A stretch of 64,000 nt of DNA. It comes from Pyrus communis (Eukaryota > Streptophyta > Magnoliopsida > Rosales > Rosaceae). The notes below the pieces were generated by a model, which saw only the letters and a program-made list of their open reading frames with translations, did no database searches and was not told the DNA's origin. The DNA is taken from NCBI RefSeq assembly GCF_963583255.1, contig NC_084813.1, positions 14,432,001-14,496,000 on the forward strand. Direction: 5' to 3'. This document shows positions 1-10,360 of this stretch, piece after piece (within the stretch, counting starts at the first letter, position 1; each line of letters opens with the position of its first letter). A program made the translations under genes and the position numbers.

Positions 1-591
1 GATCAAAGACTTAAGTTTTTCTGTCTTTGTAAATGATTCAGGGGTAGAGCAGGGTAATTAAGCTACATGCTGTCTATTAGGCAGGATTCTTCAGGCTTTG
101 AAAGATGCTGGTTTGAGATGATCAAGATGGAATTTATCCCACCAGCGAATAAATATTTTCCTTTAGAGTTGTGGAACAAAGCCCCACACACCATAATCAT
201 TATCAACAAAATCATAATCTCATTTCAGGATCTAGGGAAATTCATATATTATCATGAATCGTAGAAAAAGTTTCCTCTTTTCAAGATAATCAAAATTTTC
301 TTTTCTAAAGTTTTCTAGAAACGAATCAATAATTATTTGAGGCAAGTAATCCATATTAGGACCCCAAACAATAAACCAAGTTCGGAACCAATTTAGGACC
401 TATTTCAGAGATCTAAGATGGAATTGGATAAACTAAGTGTGGGAATAGCGAATGTTTTGAAAACATAAAACTAAATCCCATGCTTTTTGGTAATCCCAAA
501 TATTTGTCTTGATGCTAAATTCTTAACATCTTTCAACAAAATATCCTTAGTGGCCATACAATCCACCCTAATCAGGAAAGTTTGTTAAGAA
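1..591 (-). other. Unassigned AT-rich sequence, possible 3' continuation of pararetrovirus remnant
   Basis: No intact gene is visible. Read on the minus strand, positions about 110-200 give a short tryptophan-rich stretch (WWDKF) broken by stop codons. It lies directly downstream of the RT/RNase H remnant at 592-2110 and could be a decayed C-terminal part of the same element. The link rests on position and strand only. Confidence 0.25.
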
Positions 592-2110
592 TATCACTTT
601 CGAATTTTGTCACTGCATGAACTATCGATAAAAGTTCTTTCTTAGCAGTAGAATAGTTTTTCTAGGCTAGTTTCCAGACACCAGAAGTAAAACAGACAAA
701 AGACTCTTTGCCATCTTGAGTTCTTTGCTTCATGACTCCTCTATAGCCTTTATCAGAAGCATCAGTTTCCATAATTTTGAAAGCTTTTGGGTTAGCTAAC
801 GCTAAACATGGTAGTTCTTTGACTTTTCTTTTCAAAAGTCTTACTACTCGAGTTTGTTCCTCTGTCCAAGAAATAAGGTTTTTTTTTCCAACCTTTGGTA
901 GAGTGGCTTACTATCCTTTGCTAGGTCTTGGTAAAAGTCACTTACATAATTCAGGCTTCCCAAAAATCTTTGCAATTGTTTTTTTCCAAAATTTCATATG
1001 GAAATTTGTCAGTAAAATCAATAGCTTGATCAATAGGCAAAATAATTCTTTTATGTATATTATGACCTAAAAATCGAACTTTAGTTTGAAAGAGTTTCAT
1101 CTTTCGAGCTGAGACAACCAAACATACATTTTTTTACCACTTTCAAGAAAATATTTAGATGTTTAAAGTGTTGTTCTAACGAATTGGAATAAACCAAAAC
1201 ATCATCAATATAAACAATGGTAAAAATGGAGTAAAGATTATAGGTATCATTCATTATATTTTAAAACACTAAGGGAGCGTTCTTTAATACCAATGGCATT
1301 ACATGCCATGCATAATGTCCAAATGGTACATTGACTGTAGTTTTGTACCTGTCATTCTCAGCAATCTAAATTGCAAATATCCAGATTTCATGTCGAATTT
1401 AGAACATATTATGGCTTGATTCAGCTTGTCTAATAAGTTTTTCTAATTTGGAATAGGATACCTAATCCATCTGAGAGTTTTATTTAAAGGTTTAAAATTA
1501 ATGACTAACTTGGGCGCTTCTTGTTCGAGTTCAGTAGCATTTTCCACATAGAATGCTGAACAGCTCTAAGAAGAGTAACTCTTTTGGATTAACTTCTTTT
1601 CAAGAATTTCATTAATCTTTTTTTCCAGATCTTTATCGGTCTACTATTCATCTAAATTAGTCGAGCCATAGTGAAGATTTTCTTTTCAACAAAATCAAGC
1701 TCATAGTGTAGTTCAACAATATGCCTTTTACGATCTCAAAAGACACTAGGAATTTCAGCACAGACTTGTTCTTCAAATTTCTTTTGAATGGACTTAACTT
1801 TTTTTTTATTATTAATTTTGTGGTGAGTTGTTCTTGAGTCCTTTTAAAATGAATTTCTTCTTTAAGAGAACAAAGAAATTTTTCTTTGTTTTGAATATTC
1901 TTTTGTATGGTATTTACATACTGTATTTGGGATTTTTTTTCTAGTTGTTTTTCAGTTATCCTGTCAGCAGTTGTTTTGAAGCTATAACCTTCAGCTGGCT
2001 ATTTCTCGTTAAGCTTTGGTTTTTCTTATTGTCATGACAAATCGAAATATATTTTTTTAAATTTCTCTTTTCTCTGATAAATCTTCCAACCTATCTATTA
2101 AGTCTAAGAT
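592..2110 (-). pseudogene. Endogenous pararetrovirus (Caulimoviridae-like) RT-RNase H remnant
   Basis: Minus-strand translation in shifting frames shows pararetroviral polymerase blocks in the expected order. An N-terminal block with a VINFKPLN-type motif lies around 1470-1510, the RT catalytic YIDDVL motif around 1195-1222, an FLGHNIHK-type block near 1050, a RFLGSLNYV-type block near 950, and an RNase H start with ETDASDKGY near 750. This order and wording fit Caulimoviridae better than Ty3 or copia polymerases. Many stops and frameshifts interrupt it, so it cannot encode a working enzyme. Coat and movement protein regions were not recognised. Such fragments are commonly integrated in plant genomes. 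The virus genus cannot be assigned from this piece. Confidence 0.75.
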
Positions 2111-2169
2111 CAAACTTTCTTCTTTAGTGATAATGTGTATGCAAACTTCTGTCTTCTTCTTCTTGAATG

Positions 2170-2718
2170 AAAATGCACCTGCAAAATAATCAACACCTAA
2201 GATCAAGGCCAAAAGCCTCACATGCCCACGATGAATGGGGGTGGGGCTTTGGCCAAAGAATCTCCGATGCCAAAGTTAAAATTTGAGGGAAAAGTGTTTA
2301 GAGAAATTTAGAGAATTTTAGAAGAGAATTGGAATTAGGTTTTTGGAGAAATGAGGGGCTATATATAGGGCGCGGCCGGCCCTATTTGCAGAAATAGGGA
2401 CCGACCACTTATGGTAGAAATTTGGCCCTAATTGCTAGATAGTATGTCGAATAATATCTTGCAATTAATTTGGTCATTAATCAATTAATCCTAATGTGAA
2501 AAGAATAATTGGGAGTTACCTTGTGGGTAAGGATTTGGTGAGGAGTGGTGAAAGGGTTTTAAAAGAATACCATTTTGATCACCTTTGACCTTGATTGAGC
2601 CGTTATTGTCTGTTGCATGCGTGTGAGAATCCTAGTGTGCCTTAAGGGTAATTTTGCCTTTTTTAGCCAAAGTCCACGTGTCACCTTCATATTTTTCCTG
2701 ATTATTTTTGGCTCCACA
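2170..2718 (-). mobile_element. LTR-like fragment with TATA box (minus strand), truncated
   Basis: Read on the minus strand, a purine-rich tract (about 2719-2732, GTGTGGGGGCATT) is followed at 2718 by TGTGGAGCC. That is the usual polypurine tract to LTR start junction of plant Ty3 elements, and the same layout is seen at the 3' LTR of element A. A TATA box (CTATATATAG, 2359-2368) with an AT-rich leader lies about 350 bp inside. The distal LTR end could not be fixed; the sequence passes into the pararetrovirus remnant near 2170. No second copy occurs in the window, so this is a truncated element or solo remnant. Confidence 0.45.
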
Positions 2719-3118
2719 AATGCCCCCACACCCGTTGGGCAACTAGCAGGAAATGGCAGCAAGTGTAGTAGAGATCTTCTCTTTAGGAAACATATGATTG
2801 TTTCTTACCTTGACGTAAATTCCTACTTTAATTGGAAATTAGATCCTTCTAGGAAAAGGAAATAAATTACTTCTGAAGTCTATTTAAGTCTACCTTAAGT
2901 AGATGATTAAATCAACTTCAGAGAGTAATTTATTCTACCCTACAAGAGAGAGAAAGCTAGAGGATATTTATTCCCCCTGCCCTAGCAATCTTCTGCACTT
3001 GCCCATGCAAAGGACTGTCTTTCATTGCTTTCTTCGTCTTCATGCTGCACCAAGGTAAGAAAAATTTAATTTTTCATACTAATCGTAATTTTTGGGAGCC
3101 TTAGGGCTTGAGATTTGT
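2719..3118. other. Unassigned region with imperfect inverted repeat
   Basis: This stretch would be internal sequence just upstream of the minus-strand LTR-like piece. No coding region is recognisable. An inverted repeat has arms at 2860-2879 and 2914-2934 (AATAAATTAC plus CTGAAGT) separated by a loop of about 34 bp. The arms differ by about one inserted base. Confidence 0.4.
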
Positions 3119-4622
3119 GATGAGTTAATATTATATTATATATTTCACCCTATTCTTAGTATAATTTGATAATTATTCTAGTAGAATTTTGATGCTTTGC
3201 TTTATAATTTCAATATAGGACATTCAATTTCCTCTGGAGCAAAACATGATCAAACGGATGAATTTTGAATTGGTTCAAATTGAAGGACATTCATGTGTCT
3301 TTTGGCTTGTTCATGTCAAAATTTGGGATTTTTCTACCAAGCGGTTATTTTATGGCGATTAAATAAAGGAGCAGTGCTCGTTGTTAGAAAGTGACGTTTT
3401 TGGATTTAAACTGTGTTTTTGAAGCCCAAAATGACCTTAGATGTGTTCGTGGCCTTCAGGAGAAGTGTTCAGAATAGTCCAGGCTTTAAAACCAGCTATT
3501 TTGGGCCAGTTTTAGAGCTGATATGGGTCCAAAACGTGGTTGTACAGAATTTTGGGCGAATTTACCAAGTCAATTTAGGATTATGTTTCCTATTTTATTT
3601 TAATTTATTTAGTTACCTATTATCATTCTAAGACCTTTTATTAGGAGGGTTTTAATGAGGGTAGTATAAATAAGCCTTTTGGCAGACCTAGGGTTTCTAG
3701 AGAGGAGAGAACACATGCAATTTTTGGAGAGAACATTTGGGGCAAAGCTTAGAGGTTTAAAGACTTGTATTTTCAAGGTGTTTTCATTCTTTTTTTATTT
3801 CAATAAAGACTATGATTTTTAGTATTAAAATGCATAACTAATTTTCTTTTGCTAGGGTGAGGCCATGATACTTAGCAAGAATATGTATCTCTTTTTAATT
3901 TGCTTATGAATTTATCCATGCACATTTTGGATTGTTAATCATTGTGCTTTAAACTATCTATTTGTCACAGTAATTTGCGACCATTAGGATATTTAGAAAA
4001 ATTATTTGATGCAATTTTGGCGGAGGGTTGTCCCTAAAATTGACTAAGGCTTCTTGTGGTTAATATGTGTAACCTCTTAGGATGGACGACACGTTTTAAG
4101 GGTTATATGGTTTTTCAAGAGGTTTTCATAAAACTTAATGAGTCTCACATGTTCACATCCGATCTAGACACCACGCACGGATTGCATGTTAGATACACGT
4201 TCTATGTTGAAGGTTCCAAGTAGGATATACTCTAGGAAAACCTAACCTTCAAAATATGCATGTATGGTTCTTAAGTAATTTAGACGAGCTACATAAGATT
4301 GTTAGGGTGACGGCGAAACCCTAGTACTTTCTCACTTTGAATTCTAAAAATTGTTTCCTTTATCTTTCTTTAAAGTTGTGGTTTTTAAGTAATCTTTTTA
4401 ATTAAATTCGTTTTTCTTAATTTAGGTCATTAAATCACCTCTTTCAAAAGAAAAACTTTGTTTTAATTAATTAGTTGAGAATTGATTTCGCTTTGATCTC
4501 TTTAAATTAATCCTTGCGGATAACAACCTTGCTTGAGCCAATTATATTACAATAACCTTGTTTCTCTTGCAAGTATTTTAGGTGTTTTTAACCCTTTTAC
4601 GCAGGTGATAAAAATCCTATCA
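3119..4622 (+). repeat. 5' LTR of Athila-type element (5' boundary uncertain)
   Basis: The 3' end is placed at 4622 (CCTATCA) because a GCCGCCGTTGCC block follows immediately, which matches the GGCGCCGTTGCCGGGG primer-binding region of Athila-like elements (compare 51424 in element C). A TATA box (TATAAATAAG, 3665-3674) precedes a leader, and an AATAAAG polyadenylation-like signal lies near 3801, as expected for U3-R-U5. The start is arbitrary, at the first plausible TG. No matching 3' LTR is in the window, so neither length nor TSD can be checked. Confidence 0.5.
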
Positions 4623-4646
4623 AGAAATTGCCGCCGTTGCCTGGGA
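4623..4646 (+). other. Athila-type primer-binding region
   Basis: GCCGCCGTTGCCTGGGAC follows the LTR end after a few bases. It resembles the TGGCGCCGTTGCCGGGG tract after the 5' LTRs of B and C in this window, with some base changes consistent with age. The tRNA used was not determined. Confidence 0.5.
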
Positions 4647-4718
4647 CAGTGGGAACCTTCACTGCAGGGAACAGTTTTGCATAATCTGTTTACGGGGGTT
4701 TTGGATAGCAAGGAAGCT

Positions 4719-6483
4719 ATGGCATTTGTTCTACCAATAGCAGGACAACCACTGAGGGGATCCTTGGCAGCTCTTGCCACAAAGGTGCCAAGCTGCATTA
4801 CCTATCCTTAAGTTGAAGATGGGTCTACGTTTGAGATACGGCATCATATGTTGGAGATTCTACCTTCATTTCATGGTTTATCAACAGATGATCCTCACAT
4901 GCATCTAATTGAATTTCTAATGGGATGCAAAAACATTTTGGTGAGAGAATTTTCAGCAGAATTTATCAAACTCATACTTCATCCGTACACTTTGAAGGAT
5001 GGTGCAAGGAGATGGTTACTCACACTTCCATCTGGAAGCATTACTTCGTGGAACCAACTCAGTGCTGCATTTTTAAGCAAATACTACCCAGCTTCAAAAA
5101 CACTTGATATGAGTACTCAAATTTTAACATTTGCTCAGAAACCTAATAAAGTAATTCATGAAGCATGGGAACTTTACAAAGATCTGCTCAGGAAATGTCC
5201 ACATTTAGGCATTAATGGTGACACTCAAATGAATTTATTTTACTAAGACTCTTGTTAATGCTTCTTGTGGAGGAACGTATTCAGACAAAAATGCACTGCA
5301 AGAATATCAATTGTTTGAGAACATGGCAACAGAATCTCAACAATGGGCAGTTAATATACCTCAGACCAGGGGTGTTTTTGAGATGTCCAGTGGGTCACCT
5401 CATGTATCTGCACAAATAGAAAAGATGGAGAAGAAGTTAGAAAATTTTGATAAATTTGACATGCTTTTACAAAGAATGGCAGCACCTGTCCAGCAGCCTA
5501 CTGCAGTCGTATGTACCATTTGTGGCATCACAACACATGATTTTATGGGTTGCCCACATAGGGACATATACCCGGAACATGTTATAGAGCAGATTAACGC
5601 ATTCAATAATTATCAAAGGCCTAGAAATGATCCATACTCAAATTTTTACAACCCCGGGTGGAGAGATCACCCAAATTTCAAGTAGAATAGAGATCAACAG
5701 GTTAAACCACAGTTTCAACAACAAATACAGCAACTTGATGCTCAAGCTAAACCTTCTTGGGAAGTCACAATTGAAAAATTGGCAGATCATATTAAGGCAA
5801 GTTTTCATGCAACAAAACAAGAAATTCAGAAAACCAATCAAAAAAATCAGAACATACAAGCAACAATGAAAGATCTACAGCAGCAAATGGGGTAGCTTTC
5901 ACTCCAGTTTTCGAGCAGAGAACCAGGAAAATTTCCCAGCCAAACTATTTCGAATCCACGTGGAAATGCAGATTGTAATGCTACCAGAATATTACCTTGT
6001 GGTAAAATTTATGACAACCGAAATGCAAAAAATAAAGAACACAGTGTTGGAGCTTCTCGGGCAGCACTTTTGCAGTCACAAACAGGTTCTGAAATTTCTG
6101 CAGAATCTACCCAACTATTGGACAGATCCAAAAATACTGCAGTACTTGCTGCAAAAAATGCAGAAAAGTCTGAACGTGTTTATGTTCCACCTATGCCATA
6201 TCCCGAAAGATTGAAGCCACATGCAAAAGATCAACAATTAACAGATTTCATGAAGACATTGGCTAAAGTTCAGATTAATCTACCATTAATTGATGCAATC
6301 AAGAACATTCCCTCATATGCCAAGTTTTTGAAAGATGTGTGCACAAAGAAAAAGAAGCTTGTGGACTTTGAAAAAGTGCTTCTCACAGAGCAGTGCAGTG
6401 CAGTGCAGTTCTATTACAAAAGCTGCCACCAAAGAAAAAAGATCCAGGGAGTTCACAATTTCATGCACAATTGGAAATTCTGA
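4719..6483 (+). pseudogene. Athila-type gag (degenerate)
   Basis: From the ATG at 4719, shifting frames give a plant Ty3 capsid. It has a conserved core (LPSFHGLSTDDPHMHLIEF, WLLTLPSGSITSWNQL, around 4850-5200), then a zinc-knuckle-like segment (CTICGITTHDFMGC, about 5512-5553) and the long gag tail (YVPPMPYPERLKPH, KFLKDVCTKKKKL) that precedes the protease in Athila elements. In-frame stops occur at 4809-4811 (TAA, expected CAA), 5683-5685 (TAG, expected TGG) and 5893-5895 (TAG, expected CAG). There is a frameshift near 5243. It would form the virus-like particle if intact, but is dead here. Confidence 0.8.
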
Positions 6484-6841
6484 GTTTAAACGTGCTTTAA
6501 TTGATTTGGGTGCTAGTATTAATTTAATGCCTTTTTCTATTTTCAGCAGCTGGGACAAGGCGAAATCAAACCAACATCAATTATTTTACATTTAGCGGAT
6601 TATTCGGTTGCTTATCCTAGGGGTATTATTAAAGATCTTATTATCAAAGTGGATAATCTCTACCTTACAGCAGATTTTGTGGTTTTGGATATGGATGAAG
6701 ATATGCAAACACCAATTATTTTGAGGCGCCCATTCATGGCAACTGCTAGAACTTTTATAGATGTTGAAGCCAGCACATTGACGCTTAGAGTACAAGAACA
6801 ATCTGTTGTGTTTAATTTATTTGAAGCAACTAAGAAGCCTA
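6335..6841 (+). pseudogene. Athila-type aspartic protease (interrupted)
   Basis: Two frames joined by a frameshift near 6552 give the retroelement protease. The active-site region is ALIDLGASINLMP, the DLGAS form usual in Athila proteases, and is followed by LADYSVAYPRGI and PIILRRPFMATA (the family's flap and hydrophobic C-terminal motif). Coding is cut at 6846 by insertion of element A and resumes at 33341 with the protease-RT linker. It would process the polyprotein; here it is inactive. Confidence 0.75.
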
Positions 6842-6846
6842 GTGAT
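6842..6846. repeat. Target-site duplication of element A, left (GTGAT)
   Basis: GTGAT immediately precedes the terminal TGTAAACACG of the left LTR. The same five bases follow the right LTR at 33336-33340, as expected for integrase-made insertions. Confidence 0.92.
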
Positions 6847-7832
6847 TGTAAACACGAAAAATTCCTGAAACAAGAGACAAGAATAACGCGAACAAAATAT
6901 ATTTTTGTGTTTAATGATTTTGGGGTTACAATCTCTTTGTAATTTGATCCTCTGATTCTATCTTCGTAGGGTGTAGGTTTGTGGATGAGCTGTTGATCCA
7001 AAGGGCCGTCGGGGCTTGATCTAGGGATGAACAGTTGATGAACGGATCTTCGAGGGCTTTTGAGCTTGATCTTGAATACTGGGTGTATGGATTTCTTCAA
7101 GGGGGCCGTCGGAGCTTGATCTTGAGGGTTGATGGATGAGCGGATCTTCAAGGGCTTTTGGGCCTAATCTTGAAGACTGAGTGTATGGATTTCTTCAAGA
7201 GGCCGTCGGGGCTTGATCTTGAGGGTTGATGGATGAGCGGATCTTCAAGGGCTTTTGGGCCTAATCTTGAAGACTGATTGGATGTGTGGATTTGTTGAGG
7301 TTGTTGATCCAAAGGGCCGTTGGGGCTTGATCTTAGGACGAACGGATGATGAACACTTTCTTCAAGGGGCCGTCGGGGCTTGATCTTGAGTCGGCGGAAG
7401 TTCTTCAAGGGCCGTTGGGGCTTGACCTTGAAGGAGGGTTTGACGAAGAACGAAGAGTGTTTTCTTGATCCTTCGGGATTTTGCTTGAGAGCTTTAGAGT
7501 TTCAAGGCTTCAAGGTTTTGGTGTGATGTAAATTCCCTTCTTTCTTTCTCTTCCTCTTCCTTTCTTTCTCTTTTTTTCCTTTCTTTCTCCCCCCTAAATG
7601 AATGCCTTGGCTTCCTATTTATAGAATTTCAAAACTTGATTTTTGGATTTAAATAATCAGATGAAATAAATCATTTCTGCCAAGTAATGACACGTGTCCT
7701 ATTTGATGACTTTTCCAATTTATTTCGATTTTTCATTGAGTCACACGCTACATGTAAAATTTATGTGACACGTGAGTGTTGAAATTTTAATTATTGGTCA
7801 ACATTCATTTCACCGAAATTTCGATGTCCACA
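6847..7832 (-). repeat. 3' LTR of element A
   Basis: The LTR starts TGTAAACACG and ends GATGTCCACA on the plus strand. I saw no difference from the right LTR in the parts compared, and the lengths are equal, suggesting a recent insertion. Much of it is an imperfect repeat of a roughly 60-110-bp unit built around GGCCGTCGGGGCTTGATCTT (about eight occurrences between 7000 and 7440). The promoter-like part with CT-rich stretches lies at 7530-7600. Confidence 0.93.
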
Positions 7833-7847
7833 AATGCCCCCACTTCA
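7833..7847 (-). other. Polypurine tract of element A
   Basis: The minus strand reads AAGTGGGGGCATT directly before the 3' LTR start TGTGGACATC. This is the usual plus-strand priming site. Confidence 0.8.
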
Positions 7848-8237
7848 AGGCGCGTCGTAGACATGTGCTTGTCACGTGTAGAAGATGCGTTTTGAAGTCC
7901 CTTAATGTAGATGTCAACCCAAGGGCCGTCGAGGCTTGATCTTGAATTGAGCTGGAAATTTCTTCAAGGGCCATCGAGGCTTGATCTTGAGTTCGACTGG
8001 AAGATTTTCTGGTTTCCTCCAATCGTTGATTTTCCACAAGCTTAATCTTGAACTGGGCTGGAAGATTCTTTTGGTCTTCTCCGAAGGTCTGAACTTACTC
8101 CTTTTATCTGGAGTTGAATTTGATTCAAGGGTGGTGAACACTTGATTTTGAATCGGACTTGTGATTTCTTCAAGGGCCATTGAGGCTTGATCTTGAACTG
8201 GGCTGGAGGATTCTTCTGGTCTCCTCCGCTCGTTGAT
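7848..8237. repeat. LTR-like repeat units inside element A, distal to the antisense cassette
   Basis: The GGCCGTCGAGGCTTGATCTTGA unit of the A LTR recurs here, at 7920 and (as GGGCCATCGAGG or GGGCCATTGAGG) at 7970 and 8176. It alternates with a roughly 70-bp unit containing TTGAACTGGGCTGGAAGATT and CGTTGATTTTCC. The second unit continues into the cassette shared with B and C. Small minus-strand reading frames here are repeat artefacts. Confidence 0.7.
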
Positions 8238-9679
8238 TTTCCTTTGTGCTACTCTTGAACTGGGCAGCAGGATTCTTTTGGTCTCCCCCCGAAGGTCTAC
8301 GAGCGGTTTCAGGATATGGCAGGCAAGTACGAAGTGGAGGTGCTGACCTGTTTCTTTGTTCAATCTTTCCAATTCGTATTGAATACGAATCGGAAAGATT
8401 GAAGTTTCCTTGTCCCTTCTCTGGCAGTGTATCAACCGTTGAAGATGACTACTCGAGAGCAATACTAGGTAAGCAATCAGGAATAGATTCCAGGTAGTCG
8501 GTTCCAGATCGGAAGACTGACTCCAAGTGCCGGCTGATTGCTTCTTTCACTTTGCCATGCGAGTAAGAACAAGGACAAAGGAAAAGACAGGGAAAAAGCA
8601 TGATATGAGATACCTTTGCTTTCGAAGAAGCAGCGAATGAATCAACACATATATTTGTTGTGCTTGTCTCCACATGCTTCGATGTATCATTTTCACTTGC
8701 CTTACTTGCTCCCCTTTGCAGAAGTGGTATTTCCTTATGCAGGTTTAGCATCTTCTCTTGTAGTATTTGTCCTCCGATGCAGGAGTTGAATGCAACATTT
8801 GCATTTAAATGGTGCTTCACTTCTTGGTGGCAACTGGTTTGAGTGGAGGTTTCGACATATTGCTTTCTCTGTCCTTGTCTTGGCAGGTGAGAACAAGGGC
8901 AAAGGAAAAGATAGGGAAAAAGCATGATATGAGATACCTTTGCTTTCGCCCTTGATGATATGAGATACCTTTGCTTTTGAAGAAGCGGTGAATGAATCAG
9001 CACATGCTTCAATCTATCGTTTCCTCCTGGGTCATCTGTACTCCAGGCATCTGGTATCTTCAAAGGTTGAATAGGTTTTCTTAAAGGAAGAAGAAGAATT
9101 GTGTATTTCGAGAGGCTTTGCTGGGAGTGCGCCCTCAGAGGTGAGGAAGAGTTGGGCATTTTCTTCAGGTCTGCCTTGCCATAAGAGACGAAGGTCGACA
9201 CATATAGGGATTTCTTAATAGCAAGTGGTGGTACCGTTCTTTTACCCTTGTCGACAAACGTCTCTTCGATATCTGAACGACGCCTCTTCGATTTCTGAAC
9301 GACGCCTCTTCGATTTCTGAACGAGCGCCACTTTTGACAAAGCTGCACGCGTTTTCTGAAAAGCAGAGAAAGCGTCGCCGAACTTTGCGCTTGTCGGCTA
9401 AAGACGTGTAGTTGCGCTGATGGCCTCCACGTGTTCTCGACTTTGTCAGATATCTTTTGACAAAGTTGAACGCATTTTCTGAAAAGCCGCGAACACGTCG
9501 CCGAACTTCACGCAGGAAAATCCGGATTTTTGAATCGGTGGTCGTGTCGCTTGGCTTTTTACAGAGGTATCGATCACTCCAACATACACACTCTGAAAAT
9601 TGCCCATTCTAAATCGTCTCCGGCCTTTTGAGAATTATCTTCATCCACCCATTCTCTCTGAACACCTTTTGAAAAAAAA
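8238..9679 (+). promoter_or_regulatory. Upstream region of antisense cassette, copy A
   Basis: This region aligns by eye with 21645-22852 in B and with the reverse complement of about 52431-53700 in C. Shared blocks include the segment around AAGCAATCAGGAATAGATTC (8473) and repeated GATATGAGATACCTTTGCTTT. There is a minisatellite of about 22-bp units (GACGCCTCTTCGATTTCTGAA, about 9263-9330) and a duplicated TTTGACAAAG...GAAAGCGTCGCCGAAC block (9336-9510). A G-box CACGTG sits at 9428-9433, followed by an AT/CT-rich leader to the ATG at 9680. Conservation and position suggest promoter and 5' UTR of the antisense gene. A 299-codon minus-strand frame across it has low-complexity repeats and I treat it as fortuitous. 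Confidence 0.55.
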
Positions 9680-10312
9680 ATGACTAACTCATCGAACCTT
9701 TGCTTAGATTTGAGTCTCAGCAGCGATCCGGTTGCACCCGGTCAAGGTAATGTATGGCGCCCTTCTTTTTTATCTTCTACCGGTCCTCTTACAGGTGAAG
9801 ACTCCGTGATGCAGGACGCCACAACAGCTACAATAGTAGCTAGGAACCTCCTCACTCCAAAAGATAGTAGGCTGCTGTCAGGACGGTCCGATGAGTTGGC
9901 CGTTCAAGAGTCCCTCGCTCTCAGCGTTCAGTGTGCAGGCTCTGTGTCCAACATGGGCCAACGCCTACTTGCTCGCTCCCGTCAGGTTGAATCGTTGATG
10001 GCAGAGGTGGAAAGTCTCAAGCAAGAGATCAAGCAGCTGAAGTATGAGAATAGAAGTTTGCACGTGCTTGCAAACAACTATTCGACGGGCATGAAGAGGA
10101 AGCTTGATGAGCTACAAGAGTCTGAAGGTCAGATTCAAAGTGACCGTCAAAGGTTTTCGTCTTTCCTCCAGAGGCACATTTTTCCTGGGTCTTCCAGTGT
10201 TTGGCCAAGTATTGAGGCCTCGAATGCTCTATCTTCGATGCCTCCCGCTCTGATGCCTTCCGCTCCGAGAGTTTTGCCAAGTAATGGGGCTTCACGTGAA
10301 CATCCTTTGTGA
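9680..10312 (+). CDS. Antisense coiled-coil accessory protein, copy A (210 aa)
   Basis: Intact frame, antisense to element A, with ATG in an A-rich context. The family is unknown to me. The N-terminal 30 residues are Ser/Leu-rich (LCLDLSLSSD). Residues about 40-90 are almost identical in all three copies (MQDATTATIVARNLL, KDSRLLSGRSDELAVQES). Residues about 98-140 form a predicted coiled coil with regular Leu/Val spacing (VESLMAEVESLKQEIKQL), followed by a basic KRKLDEL stretch. The tail is rich in Met, Pro, Ala and Ser and shorter than in copies B and C. No signal peptide or membrane segment is apparent. It has no gag, pol, env or transposase motif. Two other intact copies at 22853-23509 and 51729-52430 argue for selection or recent spread. 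Its function is unknown. Confidence 0.75.
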   Translation: MTNSSNLCLDLSLSSDPVAPGQGNVWRPSFLSSTGPLTGEDSVMQDATTATIVARNLLTPKDSRLLSGRSDELAVQESLALSVQCAGSVSNMGQRLLARSRQVESLMAEVESLKQEIKQLKYENRSLHVLANNYSTGMKRKLDELQESEGQIQSDRQRFSSFLQRHIFPGSSSVWPSIEASNALSSMPPALMPSAPRVLPSNGASREHPL

Positions 10313-10320
10313 AAGCTCCA

Positions 10321-10322
<2 letters not shown>

Positions 10323-10360
<38 letters not shown>
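10323..10360. repeat. Poly(T) tract after antisense gene, copy A
   Basis: An uninterrupted run of about 38 T lies 10 bp after the stop codon. Homopolymer T runs occupy the same place in B (23538-23562) and C (about 34 A on the plus strand, 51652-51685). In the sense of the host element this is a poly(A) tract. Confidence 0.85.

Noticed and set aside
2617..2865. 82-codon plus-strand frame near the LTR-like piece
   Set aside because: Crosses the inferred polypurine tract/LTR junction and has no recognisable motif.
6660..7408. Minus-strand frames across the left A LTR (and 32651-32911 in the right one)
   Set aside because: Products of the repeated GGCCGTCGGGG units in the LTR. The apparent N-terminal extension of gag from the right LTR is the same effect; the gag start is the ATG at 32282.
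8449..9348. 299-codon minus-strand frame in the cassette upstream region of A (and the related 237- and 197-codon frames in B and C)
   Set aside because: Composition is repeat-driven, length and ends differ between copies, and the frame spans minisatellites whose unit number varies. The opposite-strand gene is far better conserved. It deserves a dN/dS test but is not called.
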